Assembly: GCA_037013685.1 (NCBI GenBank)
Contig: CM072898.1
Span: 62,001-126,000 of the forward strand
Length of the DNA stretch: 64,000 nucleotides
Source of the DNA: Acridotheres tristis
Taxonomy: Eukaryota > Chordata > Aves > Passeriformes > Sturnidae
Direction: 5' to 3'
The first letter of the stretch is position 1, and every line of letters begins with the position of its first letter. The translations under genes were made by a program, and so were the position numbers. Under the pieces are notes generated by a model. It had not been told where the DNA came from, ran no database searches, and saw only the letters and a list, made by a program, of their open reading frames with translations. Below, in pieces: positions 58,114 to 64,000 of this stretch.

Positions 58114-61100
58114 AAATATGTCATTTGCAAAAGTCCATCACCTTTAATACATATATATATAGCATTTTTCCTCCTTGTGCATCAGGTTGTGCTGCTGTTG
58201 GTAGCTTTGCAATGAATATATGTTTGTATATTTCAGCATAGTCTGGGAATGCCTGATTCCATGCAACCAAAACATTTACTGCTCTTGGCAGTGGGTAACG
58301 GGGCTGCTTGTGGGTTTGGGAAGCTGTGTTTTTTTTTCCTTCTGAAAAACCCATAAAACTCCACTGGAGTCAGTGTCTCAGGCTCTCCATTGATCAACTA
58401 CCCCAGGAAAACAGTCTTGTTCATCCTGAGCTGGTTCTTGCTCAAATTAGGAGTGTGCAGTGGGTTGGGACTGTTGTTTCCTCTTTCCTGCTCCCTGCAG
58501 AAGGGGACCTGTCCGGAGTCATGGTGAGGAGCAGAGAGCATCACCCATTCCACCAGCCACAGGTAGTGCCACGATCTCTGCAGGCTGCTGGCAGCTCCTA
58601 AGAACCCCTTCCATAGCAACATTCACAGAACTCTGATAGGATCACAAAGTCACAGGGAATTCCAGTTGAAGGCAGAATCACTTCATTTGTCTAACTGTAA
58701 CATTTTTCCTGCCTTCAGGGTTTGTAGGTTTTTTACCCCCTTCCATGGTTTCCTGTACTCTGGTAAATCTCCAGTGGAGAAATTACTACTGGTAATTAAT
58801 GGAACATCAGGGACTGTGGGTTTGTATCAATGAGATTATGGAATGTAAACCTCACTAACAAGGAGAAACCATGTGCATAGCAGATAAAACTCTAATTTTT
58901 ACTATTTACCTGTGAATTTTAAAACTTTAAGACAGAAAAGAGCCACAAACAGGAACCTAAAGGGGAAAAAAAAAGACAAAAAACCCCCAAACAAACTCAA
59001 ACTAAAATAGCTGGAGGGTTTTTTCTGCTCACCCATAGCTCTTGTACTCTGAGAGGCTGTCTTGCCTTTGTCCTTCAGTCAGCTGAGATGGCTAGTGAAC
59101 TAGCAATTGCTGTTACTATCTGTTAAGGCATATCTCATAAAAAGAGGTCCTGGACATCATTCCAAATGAAATGGATTTAACCACCAGGACAGAACGATTT
59201 TGACAGTGTTGCTCTACCAGATCTATCCTTCGCGGGGGACAATCTCTTCTTGCAGATTTATACTGTGCTGCACAGAATACACTGACATCTTTGAGCCTGT
59301 TCTGTGCTGCTGTTTTGGATCTGCCATGTTGCTGTGATATGTTGCTGATTGTAGATTTAAATGGTGCAGGGACTAAAATTTGTCTAGCAGGGAGAGGAAA
59401 AACATCACCTTTTAAAACAAGGTGTTATCCTTAGACATCTTCCTAAAACTGAAGGTAGAAGGAGAAAAAAACCCTACAAATGTGCCTAATGGCATGAACT
59501 GACTTGTGGAAAGCAGCTGACAGCATAAAGTTGGTAATTGTTGGTTAACAGACTTACAACACAGGTGAAAGTGCATTCAGAAGTTTTAGGAGCTAAAGGG
59601 AAAATATGTGGAGAAAGATATAACGAAACCCCAAATTTCAGTTACTGGGGCTGTGTCCATCACTGTCAGGAAAAGTGCAATACTGACACCTTCAATATTT
59701 CACAGATAATGCTCTTTTCTTAGAAATTTGTAATAATTTGAGGGATAATACACTACAGATAACACAGATAATGACACTACATTGCCTCAAGAACAGTACA
59801 TGTTTATAAGTTTCTTTCTCTTTCCCTTCATAAAACCTCATATTTTATATGAAGGCTAGTAAACAAATCTCCCAGAGTTCTGAATTCCTTCTTCAAATAT
59901 CTTTAATACAGATGGCGCATGCATTTTCCCACCTGTGCCAAGCAAAGTAGCACTTCACATAGATAGAAAGAGGCAAAGAAAAACTACTGAATTGAATTGA
60001 TCTTATTTCTACCTTGTTTAGGTCATATTCTGCTCAGAGTCTAGCTCCATCAGAGATTCAACCCAGTGGTTATCAAATGCAGTACCTGTCACAAGACTAA
60101 TTGTTCATTCACTTAAGATTGGAATTGTTCTGTTTGTTCTTAGTGAATATATTTGCGATTTGAATTACTTATGCAAAATATTGTTTTCTTAAAATTCTGT
60201 TTGGATTATTGAAAATGATTTGAACAAGTAGCAGAGGTTGTTTATTTGCAAAATTTTTGCATTTAACGTGTAACACTTGTCTCTTGCACAATCCAGTCAT
60301 TATTTCCCCAAATAATCTATTTTTAATTACACATTTCCAGCAACATAAAAAAGTTTCTTTTGCTTTATAAGAGGGATTTGATGAATTTACAGAGAATGCA
60401 TATAGAGTATCAACCACCTGTGAAACTAAAATTTGTTCCCACTTGTGCACGCAGATTAAAATGCTGTATTCAGACAGATGTGCCCTTGGTGATCTATCTG
60501 GAGTAGCTTAAGAAATTGAATTGCAACAATTCTTTGTTTCCATCTTCCAATTACTTACGAGTTTCTCTTTTTCACATCAAAATGAAATACATTAGTGACA
60601 AGCCACCCCCAAATTGTGTTGGAGTGGAAATGCTCAGGTGATTTAAAATGTCATTATTTTTGTATGTCTTTTATTAGGGAAGAGGAGAAGAAATCAGCTT
60701 ACAGCTAATAGAGCTTCCAACAGGTGTATGTCTAATAGGAATGGAATATTCTGTTTGTACTGCAACACTGTTATGAAGAAATAAATTTGCAGGTACATTT
60801 TATGCCAAAATAAAGGAAGAGAAAGAGTACAAAAAGTATGTCAAGATGGACTATATATGCTGCCTTCACCATCCCAACAAGAACCTGCAGTTCAAATCCC
60901 GTTTACAGTGAAATGTAAAAAGTTAAAAATCTGTATTTCTTCATGACTTTGACTTGCTGAAGGGAGGGGGGAATGCATAAAGCACAGACTGACTGTATTT
61001 AGTGACTCAAATCACATACTCTATTTCACTTTCAAGCTAGACAGTGATAAGCAGATTTATTAAATTTCACAACCTTAAGTTTTTATTAGTGTTGAGCAGC

Positions 61101-64000
61101 CTCACAGTGTATAAAGCAGCTCTGCAGGCAGTTCCTGCTGCAAAGCCCCACCAGGATCCTGAAGGTTGGTATCTGGTCACCTTACACGTGAGGAAGTGCA
61201 GAAACCAGATGACATTTGTGGGGTCATGTGCTCCTCTCTGGCTTCAGGGACCTTGGCATTGGCCAGACTATTTTCACTTTGGATATTAATTTCTGTTTAG
61301 GTCTGTCGGGGGGAAAAGACTGAGTGTGCCAAGCTGAGGTGACAGCTAAAAGCAGTCAAGTTCAGGGGCTCTCATTTCGTGTCCTTAAGCTTGGTTTAGA
61401 ATTAGGCAGTATGTGCACGATGTCAGAGATTAGAAATCAGACTGCAGTGAAACAGCACCAGCAGCACACATTTCCCCTTTTTTTCATTCCGTAGCCAACA
61501 TCTAGTTCCTCTTTCTAGCTCCAAAAGCCAGGTTTCCCAGCCAGAAAGGAGAACTTAAGGACATTAATTGAAATGCATGCTTATGATTTCGCATCTTGAG
61601 ACAATGTGTGCTGAAGCTAAATTAAATCAGAGGGAATTAAACAGCAACATTTTTGTAACTGTGGTCTCATTCAGGCAGAAGAAAAAGGCTGAAATGATGT
61701 GGAAAACCACCCTTACAGTGGTGAGGAGAGTGTACCTGATGATCTGAGCACACTTCAGAGGCAAGTGACCTGTCTCTTCCAGTTCACGCCTGATGGTTTG
61801 CCAAACAAAAACATTTATTGGCTTTGCTTTTCTTTTAAGAGGACAAATGGCAAAGCAGTGCAATTCTAGGTACTATTTATTTGCCTGATTGGAGTTCCCC
61901 ACTCTTCTGTTAACCACGCATGCCTGGTTGTATGAGTAATTCCTAGATTGCGACAATTTGTCTAGAACATACAAGATCCTTTAAGATTTACAAGCAGAAA
62001 GCAAGTGTGCTGCATATTTTGAAATAGACCTCACAGCATCACAGAGAATAAACTGGATTCTGAAAAAATATGTTTGTAGTTCCCTGAACTGGAACAGATT
62101 AAATAGGACAGATCTCTATCAGATTCTACTCATATCAGCCATTATTAAATTTTGTTTGAATTTTTAGTTCACCTGCCTTGAGGTAAAATTAAGGCTAAAA
62201 AATAATAATCTCTTCTTTTTACTTCTGAAAACATTAGATTGGGAGGCACATCTAGAATAGGAGCAGCATTCTGTATGAAGGACTGAAGAGAGTATGACAT
62301 GCATTTCTTTTAAACAGCCATAAAAAAATACATTTTCTTCTTTTTATTGTACATAGTTACGAAGGAGGTATTTACCTACTTTTTAAACAGATATTTCAAG
62401 CAGTTCTTGTTGAGGGACTCTTGCAACTTTGTATGTGACAGACCTCCCAGATGATATCAATGTTTTTCAAGTCAGTCTCTGCACAGCCAATCCCTTTTCT
62501 TCCTGGATCTAAATTTCAGCCATTTTTAAAGACTCTGGGATAAAAACCCTCTCTTGGGATAAAAATCCTCATCTTTTTGATGACATGAGTGTAACTCATA
62601 GAATGCCCATTTGTCCTGCTGTGTCAGTGTTACAGAAGGGGTTGTCTGTTTACTTTATTATATCAGGAAACTTCCACAGGCCTGAAGCTTCAAAATCTTC
62701 CCTAGAAATATGAGGAAGATCACTCTGATTTTTGCTGCATTTAGACAAGTTTTGCACCAGTTAAATTAGCATTTAAATTCATTAGAGAAAGCGGAATTAT
62801 CAGGAAACCTATGATTTCTGACTCTGTAATCCCCCTAAGTTTGGGGTTTTTTTGAGTAAACCAGGACATCTGTACTGGTCACATCAACATTATCCAAGAA
62901 ATTGTAGATTTCAACAATTTATTAGGATTTTTCACTCTTGTAGAAGCACAAAACAGTGAAAAAAATTAAATATTGGCAACAAAGAGAAGGTGATGAAGTC
63001 AGTTCCTTTATTCAGTACTAATATTTATTAGTTTATTTTAAAAAATGGTGTATTTTTAGCAACTTTCATTTGCTTGTTTGTTTGTTTGTTTTAAAGGGAT
63101 ACAGCACCTTCACAGATTAACAATTTTGCCAATATTCAGTTATCAAGACACTGGTGATTTTTTACCTAATGTATACACTTATTCTTCCTTATTGTAATTT
63201 ATAAACATTGCAACTTCTCTGAAACTCAAAGCTTGAGTTTTTATTTATTTTTTTTTTTAGCTATCTCAGAATTTAGATTTTCTTAATGTCTGATTTTCAG
63301 TATTTGTTTCTCTGCATTAACAGGGCTATTATTTCAGTCCTTCCCCAGGATTAATAAATTATTATTTTCGAGACCTTCAACCACTCTGTCCCCTCTAGAT
63401 TTGCTCCCGCTGATTAATTTTTCTTTTCACAGGATGGTGAGAGTGCTGAAGAAAGTGAAAAGACTATTTCAATTGACTTGCATCTAATTTTACTGATCTA
63501 GTAAGATATTAATCTGTTAAAAAAAGAAAAAAAGGGATAATGATGATTTTCATTTAGCTTGTGGATTGCTGCAAGCCCACTTTTTATTCATGCTGCTTAA
63601 CCAGGTGTCCCTGGTGTTCTATGTATCAGATTGTTTCTACCTAAATATGATTCCTCACACTTTTCTATATTATATTGTACCTTGCTGGTTTCTGTCTGTT
63701 CTTTCAGTTTATCAGGATCACCTTGCTCTCTGGAGTGGTTGCTATCCTATATCATGTTACCATATTTTAGAAGGAAAGAGTGTATTTTTTCTATATATAC
63801 TTGTTCAAAAACTCTACATATCCTTCATTCCAGGGTTTATTGGTGCTCTTGGAAATGTGTCCATTCCATGAAGTTGTTCACTGGGGAAATATTTCACATT
63901 TGACAAGCACTCCTGGAGTTTTGCCATCCCCTCTTAATGCGTAGGGGGTGTTTTGCACAGTGGATTCTATAATGGAGCTTCCAGTGATTTGTAGAGTGTT
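58114..64000. other. Unannotated stretch to window end
   Basis: Nearly 6 kb without a recognised gene or transposon. Contains a short (TTTG) run at about 63074-63091 and a T-rich run at 63240-63260. Open segments at 60169-60450, 61627-61863 and 63566-63871 show no known motif. Confidence 0.5.
63074..63091. repeat. Short (TTTG)n microsatellite
   Basis: Four TTTG units in TTGCTTGTTTGTTTGTTTGTTTTAAAGG. Confidence 0.85.

Overview
The window looks like gene-poor, AT-rich nuclear DNA from a bird, most likely a songbird. There are no operons, ribosome binding sites or long conserved reading frames. Recognisable content is almost entirely transposable-element debris: more than a dozen CR1 LINE pieces (the dominant avian non-LTR retrotransposon) and several LTRs of endogenous retroviruses. 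The LTR sequences at 9.9-10.5 kb and 43.4-44.1 kb match my memory of LTRs common in songbird assemblies; that assignment is recall, not a search. No exon of a known gene could be identified.

Layout: 1-96 is the 3' end of an LTR cut by the window edge. At 4.25-5.24 kb a CR1 3' end is split by a 678-bp LTR flanked by a 5-bp target duplication. CR1 tails follow at 8.3 kb and 12.7 kb, an ERVL-like LTR at 9.9-10.5 kb, and a reverse-oriented, GC-rich CR1 with an internal 10-bp minisatellite at 11 kb. From 14 to 32 kb the sequence is mostly unique, with CR1 pieces at 14.3, 19.8, 23.6 and 25.5 kb, an LTR at about 19-19.5 kb and an LTR-like core at 24.1-24.2 kb. At 32.0-34.4 kb lie a long reverse CR1, a collapsed ERVK-like provirus (perfect 6-bp target duplication, primer-binding-site region retained, internal genes absent) and another CR1. 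At 39.2-40.0 kb is a possible retroviral remnant, at 41.5 kb an old CR1-like stretch, at 42.7 kb a reverse CR1, at 43.36-44.06 kb a CpG-rich solo LTR, and at 49.6 kb another LTR-like unit. The only long LINE is at 54.93-57.57 kb: a CR1 ORF2 relic covering the endonuclease, reverse transcriptase and C-terminal regions, with many stops and frameshifts and a lost catalytic aspartate motif.

The CR1 pieces were mobilised by reverse transcriptase supplied from elsewhere and are dead here. The LTRs still carry recognisable promoter and polyadenylation signals (TATA, CCAAT, AATAAA) and are the best candidates for any regulatory activity. Two unexplained open segments next to plausible splice acceptors (28.4-28.7 kb reverse strand, 35.0 kb forward) are the only hints of cellular coding sequence, and neither could be named. 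No new biological system is evident; the most informative structure is the collapsed provirus at 33.3-34.1 kb.
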